64,000 bases of DNA, taken from contig NZ_CP035758.1 of the NCBI RefSeq assembly GCF_004208415.1, forward strand, positions 8,184,001 through 8,248,000, written 5' to 3'. The notes beneath the pieces are model-generated. The model did not search any database and was not told the DNA's origin. It saw nothing but the letters and a program-made list of their open reading frames with translations. Within the stretch, counting starts at the first letter, position 1, and the number at the start of each line of letters is the position of its first letter. Of this stretch, positions 25,688 through 34,517 are shown piece after piece. The stretch is from Ktedonosporobacter rubrisoli (lineage in GTDB: Bacteria > Chloroflexota > Ktedonobacteria > Ktedonobacterales > Ktedonobacteraceae). Position numbers and translations under genes: made by a program.

Positions 25688-26511
25688 GCCATAGCCCCTT
25701 TCCGACTTGCAAATTTTAAGACGTCTGCAGACGACATAAAAATGCGGCCCCCTTTAGCTTCTATCATATCTGCGATAGCTTGTACTTGCTTTTCATCTTC
25801 GTACCGTCTCCAGAGAGGAGAATGAGCGGACCAGGATACGACGATTGTTTGATGGGGAGTCTTCTTTAAAACTTCACCAGGCACACACCTGGCGAAGCGT
25901 CCTTTGTCATCAGAATAGAGCGGTCCTAAGATGAAGCCGTCGCAATTGGCTTGTAATCCCTGGATAGTAAGTTGCTCAAATTCTTGGAGTGAAAGATGGG
26001 GTAAGATTGGCCTTACAGCAATAAAGGTAGGTATTTCGATCCTCTTTAAGTTTGCGAGCGTTGCTATTCTTTCATCAGGCGTCGGTGTATGGGGCTCTAC
26101 GCTCAGCGCTGAATCCCAACAACTTAGAGATACGATCCCTACTAGTGTCGTTTGAGCTGCAAGCATTGTTTGTTGAAGAGTTGCAAGAGCTTCAAGTGTT
26201 TGGCCTTTGATATATGCTTTAGTACTGAAACTAATATCTTTCGCAAAAACCGCCAATTCACGCAACATAGCCACCCCCCGTTCTGGTTGGACAAAAGGCT
26301 CTCCATCATATCCGAACTGAATAAATTCAAATGCGTGCGTTTTGGCAAACTCCTGAAACAGTTCTAGAATCTCTGCTGGTTTGACTCGCGCAGGACCAAC
26401 TTCGCCAGTACGTGTATAGCAGTATCTGCATCCAAAAGGACAGGGCTGCCCAACGGGGACAAGTACTCTTTCTTTATCCACCTTGAATTGTATCAGTTTC
26501 GTGTTTTTCAT
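25684..26511 (-). CDS. Radical SAM protein
   Basis: A 275-residue protein with the 4Fe-4S motif CPFGCRYC (Cys24, Cys28, Cys31). The GE-like motif FGYDGEPFVQPERG, SFSTKAYI and IPTFIAVRPILP follow, which fits a compact radical SAM barrel without SPASM or other extra domains. It is distantly like the SplB/Rv2578c group. It would cleave S-adenosylmethionine to start a radical reaction on an unknown substrate. It overlaps the CYTH gene and is divergent from a SorC-type regulator across 220 bp. Confidence 0.85.
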   Translation of the reverse strand: MKNTKLIQFKVDKERVLVPVGQPCPFGCRYCYTRTGEVGPARVKPAEILELFQEFAKTHAFEFIQFGYDGEPFVQPERGVAMLRELAVFAKDISFSTKAYIKGQTLEALATLQQTMLAAQTTLVGIVSLSCWDSALSVEPHTPTPDERIATLANLKRIEIPTFIAVRPILPHLSLQEFEQLTIQGLQANCDGFILGPLYSDDKGRFARCVPGEVLKKTPHQTIVVSWSAHSPLWRRYEDEKQVQAIADMIEAKGGRIFMSSADVLKFASRKGAMA

Positions 26512-26640
26512 CTATTTACCCTCTTGAAGAACACTCTTGACTTCACAAGTGTAACATCTTACCTATAAAAGTTCAAGACTTTTGTTAAACAGATAGAAAT
26601 TTCATACTTGCTCTATAAAACTGCTTCATGTATTCTTACG

Positions 26641-26684
26641 TTAGTTAAGTAGCAAAAGCTATTCTTTGCATTTATGTTAACTAA
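26641..26684. promoter_or_regulatory. Nested dyad in the SorC/radical SAM divergent promoter
   Basis: TTAGTTAA (26641-26648) and TTAACTAA (26677-26684) are perfect inverted halves. Inside them GCAAAAG/CTTTGC (26652-26669) is nearly concentric. The site lies in the shared intergenic region 26512-26730, 47 bp before the regulator start, and is a likely operator for the SorC-type protein. Confidence 0.55.
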
Positions 26685-26730
26685 AGCTCTTGTAGTCTGG
26701 TTGAAAGCTTGCTAAGCGAAAGGGGTTGAA

Positions 26731-27777
26731 ATGCTCATGGGAATACCACAAGGCAATGCAAACGATGGGAAACTACTGGGTGATGATAGGTTTTTACGCC
26801 GCATTGCCTATCTCTATTATGAAGATGGGCAAACTCAGGATGCTATTGCAGAGATGGAATTTTGCTCTAGGCAAACTATTGGGAAAGCATTACAAAGGGC
26901 GAAAGACCGTGGCTTTATTCGGATTTCTATTGTGCCCGAGGAAAGAACAGGATATCTTCGCAATTTGTCGCGTGATCTACGTTTACGATTAGGATTGGAT
27001 GATCTTATACTTGTACCTGGCCAGAACTTAGAAACTGGTGGCGCTGCACATGACATCCTTACTGCCATTACATCTACGGCAGCTGAGTATCTCGATCAGC
27101 TCTTAACGGATTCAGATATCCTGGCAGTTTCGGGAGGCAGGCATGTAATGAGACAAGTGGTAACTCATTTAAAGCCTACAAAGTTACTTCCTAATTTGAT
27201 AGTGGTGCCCACTATTGGATTTGTACGACCTCAAACAAGTCTGGGTGACTCTAATTTGGTTTCTTACGACATTGCTGTAGCATATGGAGCGAAACATTTC
27301 TGGCTTCCTCTTCCCGCTATTGTAGAGACTCAAGCCCAGCTAGAGCAATCTCGCTCTTTACCCGTTGTAAGAGATGTATTGAAAACTATAGAACAGGCTA
27401 CCGTGATTATGACTGGTCTCTGGCTCCCTAATGCGAATGAGAAGCTTATTGAGGCCGGTATTTTATCGCGACAGCAAGTAGAATTATTAAGATCCTGCCA
27501 TCCAGTGGTAGATATTAATCATTGGGCGTTTGATGCATCAGGAATGTGTATTAATCAGCAGTTTGATCCTCCTCCATGTTACCTTACAGGACTCGAAATC
27601 CCTCACTTGAAAGAAAAAGTAAGAGCAGGATCTACTAAAGTTATCCTTGTTGCGGGTGCCAATAGAGCATATGTGCCTTCTATTCTTGCCGCACTAAAGG
27701 CTGGTATTGCTAACATTCTTGTGACAGATCATGTAACCGCAGAATTGCTTATGCAATCTGGAGAAAAGCTACGATAG
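26731..27777 (+). CDS. SorC/DeoR-type sugar-binding transcriptional regulator
   Basis: A 348-residue protein (ATG 26731, AAAGGGG upstream). RRIAYLYYEDGQTQDAIAEM and CSRQTIGKALQRAKDRGFI form the N-terminal HTH. The effector domain shows ILAVSGGRHVMRQVV, LPNLIVVPTIGFV, and the closing IPHLKEKVRAGSTKVILVAG and LVTDHVTAELLM, as in SorC-family regulators that bind phosphorylated sugars. It is divergent from the radical SAM-CYTH pair, which it probably controls. A clear terminator follows. Confidence 0.85.
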   Translation: MLMGIPQGNANDGKLLGDDRFLRRIAYLYYEDGQTQDAIAEMEFCSRQTIGKALQRAKDRGFIRISIVPEERTGYLRNLSRDLRLRLGLDDLILVPGQNLETGGAAHDILTAITSTAAEYLDQLLTDSDILAVSGGRHVMRQVVTHLKPTKLLPNLIVVPTIGFVRPQTSLGDSNLVSYDIAVAYGAKHFWLPLPAIVETQAQLEQSRSLPVVRDVLKTIEQATVIMTGLWLPNANEKLIEAGILSRQQVELLRSCHPVVDINHWAFDASGMCINQQFDPPPCYLTGLEIPHLKEKVRAGSTKVILVAGANRAYVPSILAALKAGIANILVTDHVTAELLMQSGEKLR

Positions 27778-27793
27778 ATAAAATAATATGGAC

Positions 27794-27843
27794 AAAAGCG
27801 CAATTGATAGAGCTCTTTTCAGTTGCGCTTTTTATATTGGCAC
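27794..27843 (+). terminator. Terminator after the SorC-type gene
   Basis: AAAAGCGCAA (27794-27803) pairs with TTGCGCTTTT (27833-27842). The rest of the gap to 28177 is very AT-rich and holds no visible gene; it probably contains the promoter of the next operon. Confidence 0.8.
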
Positions 27844-28177
27844 TTTGCTACGATTTTTCACTGTTGATACCCGAAGCCACTACTTAAAGGAAAATGAAGG
27901 AATGCAATCTAATAGATAAGATAGTGGCATTTGCTATATTTTTAACTTATGCTACAGGATGTATTGATGTTTAACTTTTGTAATGATAGACTCAATATAT
28001 AGAAAAGCTATAAATTGTGGGAAAGGAGGGTTAGAGATGAAAATAAAGTAACAAGATAGGAAGCATGAAAGAGATGCTAATTTGAAAAATATCATAGTAC
28101 GTATATTACGTTAAAAAGTAGAAGTGGTTTTGTAGCGTCGTATCCCTGGAAGTGTTGTCAGTGAGAAAGAGGATGAA

Positions 28178-28632
28178 ATGAGCGAGATAGCGGAGATACG
28201 CAGGCGTATCGAAGAGAACTATGAGGCTGCCTGGCGGGCTTTATATGCGCCTGCCGTGGTTGCGCCTCACAAGTTTATCACCCGAAAATTGATACAGGTG
28301 GAGAGCGGATATGCTGAACTTATGAAGCATGAGGTGAAAAGCAGGCCAACGAGGCGGTTTTAGCCATTGCCGCCGATACGCAGCAGGCGGTAAAAAGTGA
28401 CCTGGGCCTCAAGCCAACTTTGTGCCAGGTGCTTGCGGAATGCCAGATCCGACCAGAGCAGCTAGCCGGCGCGGCGGGAATCGGCGCGAGCATCGAGTTT
28501 CTTGCGGAGATTGGCGTTCCGATTGAGGAGAGGCATGCCCAGGCCTTAGTGCGCGCATTGTCGCAGCTCTCTCAGCAAGCCTACACGTTGAATGATGTGG
28601 CCATTAAGATTGCTGCTACGCAGGGAGGCTAG
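28178..28632 (+). pseudogene. Frameshifted gene: small helical domain plus XRE-like HTH
   Basis: ATG 28178 (GAGG upstream) begins IRRRIEENYEAAWRALYAPA and runs to HKFITRKLIQVESGYAELMK, a pattern I associate with a Ktedonobacteria-specific small protein family. The frame then meets TAG at 28361. The adjacent frame continues the same protein (GEKQANEAVLAIAADTQQAV) and goes on into an HTH-like part, TLCQVLAECQIRPEQLAGAA, to the stop at 28632. One base appears to be missing near 28331-28336. It is either a real inactivating deletion or a sequencing error. Two more genes follow at once. Confidence 0.6.
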
Positions 28633-28635
28633 AGG

Positions 28636-29091
28636 ATGAAGAATTTGCTTCTGCCCATCAGGTTAGAGCTGCGCCCAGCACAATTGTCGCTTGTGCCACA
28701 GCTCAAGGAACTCTTCCCAGAAATCGAGGCAGTCGCCCAGGAGACGATACGGAGCTATGCCTACTTTGCGACTATCAATCTGTCAGCACCAGGCCTGACG
28801 CAGGCCGCCTTCTTGCAACAGCATCAGATTCACTACATAGATCTGCAGCGGGAGCGCGAAGAGGTAATCAAGGTCTGCTTTCAGGGCTTGGATATTAACG
28901 GCGTGCGTATCCATAGCGTGACCTGCTGCACCGATAGTCTGGGACATGTTAGCGCCTATCTTGAGGGCAAAGAACGCGACGGGCAGATGTGGCAAACGGC
29001 GCATCCATATTTGCATGGCGAAGAGCGCGATGAGCATATCTTTATTGTGAACTTTCCGGCTAGCTGGCAACTACGCGAGAGAGGGAGGTAG
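28636..29091 (+). CDS. Protein of unknown function, second gene of a three-gene operon
   Basis: A 151-residue protein. GGAGG lies 8 bases before ATG 28636, and the start is four bases after the previous stop. It has no signal peptide or membrane segment. The mixed alpha/beta pattern includes LRPAQLSLVPQLKELFPEIE, the strand CFQGLDINGVRIHSVTCC and a His-rich PYLHGEERDEHIFIVNFP. I do not recognise a family. Confidence 0.65.
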   Translation: MKNLLLPIRLELRPAQLSLVPQLKELFPEIEAVAQETIRSYAYFATINLSAPGLTQAAFLQQHQIHYIDLQREREEVIKVCFQGLDINGVRIHSVTCCTDSLGHVSAYLEGKERDGQMWQTAHPYLHGEERDEHIFIVNFPASWQLRERGR

Positions 29092-29096
29092 CGGCT

Positions 29097-29381
29097 ATGG
29101 CACAAAGGCTCGGGCTGCTTGCCAGCCAGGCATTGAGCGAGAAAACGCAAACGGTGCTCCTGGAGCTAGAGCAGTGCATCGATGAGCTTTTCGTACGGGC
29201 GAGCCTGCAAGGCTATACCGAGCAGGTCTACACCGAACTCCTGGAGCTCGCTAGCCAGGCGAGCAAGCATATGAAAGCGCTGCAAGCCGGCGATCAGGTC
29301 ACGCAAGATTGGATTGTGCAGCGCGACGCCCTCTCTCACGAAATAGAGAGCAGAATGGATAGGGAGGCCACGGAACAGTAA
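29097..29381 (+). CDS. Small helical protein of unknown function, third gene of the operon
   Basis: A 94-residue, entirely helical and acidic protein (TVLLELEQCIDELFVRASLQ, LLELASQASKHMKALQAGDQ) with a strong GGGAGG before its ATG. It is separated from the previous gene by only five bases. It looks like a four-helix or coiled-coil partner protein. No family recognised. Confidence 0.6.
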   Translation: MAQRLGLLASQALSEKTQTVLLELEQCIDELFVRASLQGYTEQVYTELLELASQASKHMKALQAGDQVTQDWIVQRDALSHEIESRMDREATEQ

Positions 29382-29485
29382 GCACCTTCTGGCACCACTA
29401 TTTCTACAGAAAGTTACAAAGGGGCAAGAGAGGTCACCTTCCAACCTTGGAGAGATCTGCCTGCTTGCCCCAGTAGCTTTACCTC

Positions 29486-30286
29486 TTATATTTTACCGCT
29501 TGCGGGTTTGCCCCAGGTGATCCCACCAGCCACATTCAAGGTGAGCAAGCCATCCTGAGCAAAGGGCAAAAGGAGCTCCTGCATCTCCCTGTCAAACTGT
29601 GCAGCTTGCTCTGTGGTCATGGTGTCGAGTGAAAGCGTGCTACGCGCATGCTGGGCAGCAATATAATCCTCAACCGTTTGCTTGACCAACACCGGAGCGC
29701 TCTGACGCTCGCCAAGTTTTTGGAACAGCTGCTCCTTCTCCAACTCGGCAATCCAGTCGAACGGCTGGTAAGTAGGGTTGTTGGAGAAGCGCTGGATGAT
29801 CTGGCGAGCGCCATCGCTCCAGGGCGCGGACCTGGCAGATTGCTCCTCAACGTAGGTAATAGCAAGCATGCCATGTGGCGTCAAGATGCGGGCGAGGCGC
29901 GGTAAAACTACATTCCACTCCATCCAGTGCAGGCTCTCGCCTGCCGTCACCAGAGCATAGGGTGGCTCAAGCTCCACGCTCTCAGCCGGCCCATGCAGCC
30001 AGCGGATCTTTGGGGAATCGCCTCCGGGCAGCGTTCTGGCGCGCTCAAGCATCGGCAGCGAAAGATCAACAGCATCAATGCGCTCAATATAATCGGCCAG
30101 GGGACGCGCAATATTGCCGGTCCCGCAGCCCACGTCGAGGACAGCGCGCGGCTCCTCAACTATCAATTCGTTGAGGATGGTGAAGATTTCTTGTGGATAG
30201 GTAGGGCGCAGGTGATAGCGATCCACCACGCTCTGATCCTGAAAGCGCCCGGCATTATGCTCGCCCTGTAAGAAGGGATGCTTCAT
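29486..30286 (-). CDS. Class I SAM-dependent methyltransferase
   Basis: A 266-residue protein. Motif I is VLDVGCGTGNIARPLADYI, followed by IDAVDLSLPMLERAR (motif II acid) and ALVTAGESLHWMEW (motif IV). The N-terminal AGRFQDQSVVDRYHLRPTYP and the SLHWM motif match small-molecule methyltransferases of the UbiE/trans-aconitate type. The substrate is unknown. It converges on the three-gene unknown operon. Confidence 0.85.
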   Translation of the reverse strand: MKHPFLQGEHNAGRFQDQSVVDRYHLRPTYPQEIFTILNELIVEEPRAVLDVGCGTGNIARPLADYIERIDAVDLSLPMLERARTLPGGDSPKIRWLHGPAESVELEPPYALVTAGESLHWMEWNVVLPRLARILTPHGMLAITYVEEQSARSAPWSDGARQIIQRFSNNPTYQPFDWIAELEKEQLFQKLGERQSAPVLVKQTVEDYIAAQHARSTLSLDTMTTEQAAQFDREMQELLLPFAQDGLLTLNVAGGITWGKPASGKI

Positions 30287-30405
30287 TCTCTTCTGGCACC
30301 TTTCCCTTAACTTTTTTCGAACTTTCTAATCTCGGAACTTCTGGCAGCGTTGCCAGCATAGTGATAGACCTGCACATCTGAGTGGACGGCAGCCGGTGCA
30401 GTCTA

Positions 30406-32016
30406 TCAGCTTGTTATGGCCTGTGTCAATAGCCAGCTTATCTGGATGCCAAGAGTTTCCGTTTGAATAAGCATATGTGGGCTCAGGTGCGCTTGATGAG
30501 CCCACGCTTGATAGTGGGCCGGCTTGCTTGAGCGCGATAAGAACGGAAACTGCGCGGGTAAAGTGAACGGCCACGAGATTGGATGGTTGAAAGTATAAAG
30601 ATAGCATCCAATGGCGCAGCCAAGCAGGATAAGCGTCAGGATGCCGATAATGGTGAGGACGCGACGCTTGCGCCTAGTTGGCGAGTGCGCTTCTGACAGT
30701 TCCCCTTCCTTGCTGGAAGATGGCGCGCTCTGCTCATGCCGAGGGACGGGGTAAATGGGCTGAGTTGGGGATTGGGCAAGCGTGGTCAGATATATCTCGT
30801 GAAACAAATCCTTAGCCTGACCCAGTTCTTGCGAGACCTGGACAGAACTAGCATCCTTGGGGCTCTGCTGCTCAACCCGGGCTCCTTGCTCGACGCTGGC
30901 CATAGGAAGTTCAGTTTGAGGCAGTCCAATCGGTTGGGCCACGACTAACTGTGGCTCCTCCTGGCTCTCTAGCTGAGTCTGGCCCTGGGAGGTATCGTTA
31001 AGCCCTGTGCCATCTTCGATAGCGATTGGAAAGATGCTAAGATCGTTGATTGCAGGTGCGAGAATGTCTGAACCTGGCTGTTTATGTTTCTGAGGAACCG
31101 CGGATCTGCCGGAGGCTGGACTTTCCTGCGGAACTGGCTGGAAACTGATTTGCTCATTTGTAGGAGTAGCCGGCGCGCTAACAAGGCCTGGTGCCGCAAT
31201 CTGGACCCGGCAAGCCTGCTCAAGAGCCTCAGCAAACTGTTCTACATGCTCGAAGCGTTGCTGCTGCTCTTTGGAGAGCGCACGCATAATCACTTGCTCA
31301 ATGGCGGGAGGCAAACTGGGAGCGTGCCTGGGAAACTGAGGTGATTCTTTGTAGAGATGCTGCTGGCCTATTTCCTGGTCAGAGCCGCTGAAAGGGAGGG
31401 AGCCAGAAAGCCATTCATAGGCCATAGCGGCGAGCGCATACTGGTCGCTGGCCGGGCTGGGCTGGCCCTGAAGCTGTTCTGGCGCCATATAGGCGATAGT
31501 TTCGTTGCGGCGCAGCGCATAGCGGTGGAGCGATAACTGCGGAGCCAGCGTGGCAAAGCCAAAATCGCTGAGTAAGATCTCGCCGTTTGCTCCCAACAAA
31601 ATATTATCAGGCTTGAGATTGTGATGGAGGAGTTGCCGATCATGGGCAAACTGTAGAGCCGCGGCTATCTGCCGCGTGATTTCGACGACCTCAGCAAGTG
31701 GCATTGTAGCGCCACGGGGATAGCGACGCCGTATAGAGCCGTTGTGGGCATACCCCATAACGATGTAGGGAGTCGTACCTTCTATGCCGAAATCGTGGAG
31801 GCGTATGATATGAGGATGCTCAAGCTGGGCCAGGACACGAGCCTCAGCGAGAAAGTTGCTAAGGATATCATTAGCCAGGCGCGCGTGTAAAAGTTTAATG
31901 GCCACCATAAACTTGAGGTAGATATGCTGGCCAAGATAGACCTCTGCCCATCCTCCAAAGCCTAACAAGTGTGAGACGCTGTAATTGCCGACCTTATATC
32001 TTGTATAATCATTCAC
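30406..32016 (-). CDS. Membrane-anchored Ser/Thr kinase-like protein with catalytic Asp replaced by Asn
   Basis: A 536-residue protein. The N-terminal 270 residues are a eukaryote-like kinase domain: glycine loop LLGFGGWAEVYLG, VAIK lysine Lys41, SDFGFA with Asp151, and YMAPEQLQG. The catalytic loop reads LLHHNLKPDNIL, so the HRD aspartate is Asn133, which should strongly reduce or abolish phosphotransfer. A long Gln/Pro/Ser-rich linker (about 280-450) follows, then basic RRKRR, one membrane helix (LTIIGILTLILLGCAIGCYL) and a 55-residue outside tail. It is probably a pseudokinase receptor or scaffold. Confidence 0.85.
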   Translation of the reverse strand: MNDYTRYKVGNYSVSHLLGFGGWAEVYLGQHIYLKFMVAIKLLHARLANDILSNFLAEARVLAQLEHPHIIRLHDFGIEGTTPYIVMGYAHNGSIRRRYPRGATMPLAEVVEITRQIAAALQFAHDRQLLHHNLKPDNILLGANGEILLSDFGFATLAPQLSLHRYALRRNETIAYMAPEQLQGQPSPASDQYALAAMAYEWLSGSLPFSGSDQEIGQQHLYKESPQFPRHAPSLPPAIEQVIMRALSKEQQQRFEHVEQFAEALEQACRVQIAAPGLVSAPATPTNEQISFQPVPQESPASGRSAVPQKHKQPGSDILAPAINDLSIFPIAIEDGTGLNDTSQGQTQLESQEEPQLVVAQPIGLPQTELPMASVEQGARVEQQSPKDASSVQVSQELGQAKDLFHEIYLTTLAQSPTQPIYPVPRHEQSAPSSSKEGELSEAHSPTRRKRRVLTIIGILTLILLGCAIGCYLYTFNHPISWPFTLPAQFPFLSRSSKPAHYQAWAHQAHLSPHMLIQTETLGIQISWLLTQAITS

Positions 32017-32551
32017 CTTACATCCACCTTACTAACTTCATTCGTTTCTTGTCAAAGCAATCAAGAAAAAGTCTATAGTATATTACATATCCTTTAATTT
32101 TGACGTGCACGCCTCTTGTCAGTAACATGTTTATCTTTACTTATTTCCTTCTTGTGCATATCTGCACGAATGTATGCGCGTGAGTTAGTAAATATAGCAT
32201 GGATGTGAGACGTTGTTTTGAGGCGAGACCAGGGAAACCGAAGTAAAACCGAGGAATTGATCATCAAGAACCTGGGAAAATCGCGCTATAGCTCAGGATG
32301 GCGCCTGTGCAGTTGTCGAGTGTGCAAGCGATCAGCTAGAGAGAGCAGGAAAGACGTTCCTGGTTTTCGGTGCAGGGGTAAGTTTGTTTCCACCACTTCT
32401 CGAATCTTGCTATTTTTTCTGATATCCCTAAAAAGAGCAACTCCAGGGTTGCCAATTGCGCTTTTTTTTTGGTATACTCTCGAATGTGCAACCTGAAAGT
32501 TGCATATATAAAAAAGACATGCGCATTCCGCGTCACTTGAGAGGAGATCCC
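32017..32551. other. Intergenic region with promoter and ArsR-like operator
   Basis: No gene. TTGCCA (32449-32454) and TATACT (32473-32478), 18 bp apart, form a promoter for the SRPBCC gene. Directly downstream TGCAAC-CTGAAA-GTTGCA (32487-32504) is a perfect dyad, well placed for the ArsR protein encoded two genes on. The 5' part holds the kinase promoter. Confidence 0.6.
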
Positions 32552-33013
32552 ATGACCCTTTCTGATCGTATCGAACGAACCATGCTTTTGCCAGTTCCGC
32601 GTGAGCGCGTCTGGGATGCCGTCACAAAGCCTGAACAGCTTGCCCGCTGGTTTGGGGTGGTGAGAGCTATGGATTTTCGCGTAGGCGGTGCCATTCAACT
32701 TAGCTGGGAGAATAAACCTTGCCCTTATCCTGGCGTGATCGAGGCTATTGAGCCAGTGCGGCGCTTTGCCTTTCGCTGGCCCTCCTATGCTGTTGCTCAC
32801 CCCGAGATCACATTTGACATCGTACCTAGTACACTTGTAGACATTACCCTGGAAGAACATGCCGAAGGGACCCTCTTGACGCTGGTTGAGTCGGGGTTTG
32901 CTTCCCAGCCTCTGGCTGTTCCGGCAGAGGAACTCTATCGCGGCAATCAGGATGGCTGGCAAGAGTGTCTGAACGGGTTGCGTGCGTACCTCCAGCACCA
33001 GGAAGTCGTGTAG
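32552..33013 (+). CDS. SRPBCC/AHSA1-family protein
   Basis: A 153-residue protein beginning MTLSDRIERTMLLPVPRERV at ATG 32552 after GAGAGGAG; the frame is open upstream but without a ribosome-binding site. VWDAVTKPEQLARWFG is the START/AHSA1 opening, and the beta strands to LTLVESGFASQPL complete the helix-grip fold. These proteins hold hydrophobic ligands. It is followed by an ArsR regulator, a pairing that is very common for this family. Confidence 0.85.
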   Translation: MTLSDRIERTMLLPVPRERVWDAVTKPEQLARWFGVVRAMDFRVGGAIQLSWENKPCPYPGVIEAIEPVRRFAFRWPSYAVAHPEITFDIVPSTLVDITLEEHAEGTLLTLVESGFASQPLAVPAEELYRGNQDGWQECLNGLRAYLQHQEVV

Positions 33014-33096
33014 TGCCTGCGTGGTTCTGGCCCATCTGGATTGCTTGTTGGAGATGATACGAAAGAGCATCTCGCGAAGACGGAGAGGAGAAACAG

Positions 33097-33468
33097 GTGA
33101 CGACTGATGCACAGACGCAGCGCGTCTTTCTGGCTCTCGCTGATCCCACGCGTCGTTTGTTGTTGCAGCACTTGTGCGAAGAAGGCTCAGGGACAGCGGC
33201 GGGCTTTGCCACCCGTTTGCCTATCACGCGTCAAGCCATCATCAAGCACCTGGTAACCTTAGAGCAGGCCGGTCTCGTCACGGCCCGCGAGACGGGGCGG
33301 GAGCGGCGATATATGCCACGGCCAGAGGCGTTACAAACCGTCACTGCTTGGATTGGGGACATTGAAGCCCAATGGGATCAGCGTCTTGCTGACCTGCGGA
33401 GCTATCTGCTTGAGGAACCAGGCACATCATCTGTGCAGGTGAAAGATCATAGCGCCAGGAAGGAGTAA
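33097..33468 (+). CDS. ArsR-type regulator paired with the SRPBCC gene
   Basis: A 123-residue winged-helix protein from GTG 33097, behind GAGGAG. QRVFLALADPTRRLLLQHLC, then LPITRQAIIKHLVTLEQAGLVTARETGRERRY, is the ArsR layout without metal-binding Cys. It probably binds the TGCAAC/GTTGCA dyad at 32487-32504. A hairpin TAGCGCCAGG/CCTGGCACTA overlaps its stop codon (33450-33482) and may end the transcript. Confidence 0.85.
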   Translation: MTTDAQTQRVFLALADPTRRLLLQHLCEEGSGTAAGFATRLPITRQAIIKHLVTLEQAGLVTARETGRERRYMPRPEALQTVTAWIGDIEAQWDQRLADLRSYLLEEPGTSSVQVKDHSARKE

Positions 33469-33700
33469 GCTCCCTGGCACTATGCTCCACCCTTTCATTT
33501 CGAGGGGTCCGGCACAGCGAGAAGATCACAAGACTGCGCGCGAGCCGTATCAGAGCCCGCTGATTTCTCTGGTGCAACCCATCTGGATGCAGTTAGCCTT
33601 TTCGCCCAAACATGTAGCGTATGGACAAGAGTAGATAAGGTCAACTAGACAAGCAAAAGACAGATAGAATAGTGATGTCTCTTTATGAGAGGATTGAGCC

Positions 33701-34207
33701 ATGAATAAGCAAAATTACACCACAACCTTTACCGTAGACCAGACGCCGGAAGAAGCCTTTGCCGCCATTATCAATGTTCGCGGATGGTGGTCAGAAGAAA
33801 TTGAAGGCAGCACAGATAAACTCGGTGCTGAATTTAGTATGCGCTACCAGGATGTTCATTACAGCAAACAGAAGATTACAGAATTGATACCTGATCAAAA
33901 AGTCGCCTGGCTTGTTTTAGATGCCCACCTTAATTTTACTCAAGACAAAAGCGAGTGGAAGGGCACAGAAATTACATTTGAAATCTCTAAAAAGGGTGAT
34001 AAAACCGAGGTGTGCTTCACTCACCTGGGTTTAGTTCCCGATTATGAGTGTTACCACGTCTGTTCAGATGCATGGGGCTTTTATATTCGGGGGAGTTTAC
34101 GGAGCTTGATTATGACAGGGAAAGGGCAGCCCAACCGGAAAGAAAATGTTGACGAGATCGCCGCACAACATGCTGTACGTCTGCAGGGAATGCAGGCTGG
34201 CAAGTAG
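33701..34207 (+). CDS. SRPBCC (START-like) domain protein
   Basis: A 168-residue protein. YTTTFTVDQTPEEAFAAIIN opens the helix-grip fold, VRGWWSEEIEGSTDKLGAEF and TEVCFTHLGLVPDYECYHVC follow, and SDAWGFYIRGSLRSLIMTGKG is the closing helix. It is more like polyketide-cyclase/activator-type members of the superfamily than the AHSA1 protein upstream. GAGG lies before the ATG. It is separated by 232 bp, so it may have its own promoter. Confidence 0.8.
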   Translation: MNKQNYTTTFTVDQTPEEAFAAIINVRGWWSEEIEGSTDKLGAEFSMRYQDVHYSKQKITELIPDQKVAWLVLDAHLNFTQDKSEWKGTEITFEISKKGDKTEVCFTHLGLVPDYECYHVCSDAWGFYIRGSLRSLIMTGKGQPNRKENVDEIAAQHAVRLQGMQAGK

Positions 34208-34517
34208 CCACGCTCGGAATGAGCTTTTCTGTGCTCATATGTTTGTTGGCTTGAACTCCTCAATAACGTGAATCGTGTTGGGGTAGTGTAAAGATTCGCG
34301 GCGCCAGAGGCAGGGTAGAAAATACGCTGTTTCGAGAATTGCCGAGAAGAAGAGAAGGGATACTAGCACATCCTTTCTCTTCTTCCACACTTGCTATCTC
34401 CTTAAAAAAGAGCTTTACTAGCTCTAAGCATGTATGTTTTCTGCAAGTCAAAAAAGGCGGTGCCTTGCTATATAGGCACCGCTTTTATCTACGAAGTTAT
34501 CCTATCTAAAGACTAAG
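34208..34517 (-). terminator. Intergenic region ending in the ABC operon terminator
   Basis: GCGGTGCC (34457-34464) pairs with GGCACCGC (34475-34482). On the minus strand a run of T residues follows, so it ends the ABC importer operon; T residues on the plus side make it partly bidirectional. The rest of the gap shows no gene. Confidence 0.85.

Noticed and set aside
28331..28342. Programmed -1 frameshift in the HTH-like gene
   Set aside because: The site GTGAAAAGC is not a proper slippery heptamer and there is no obvious stimulating structure; a lost base explains the join better.
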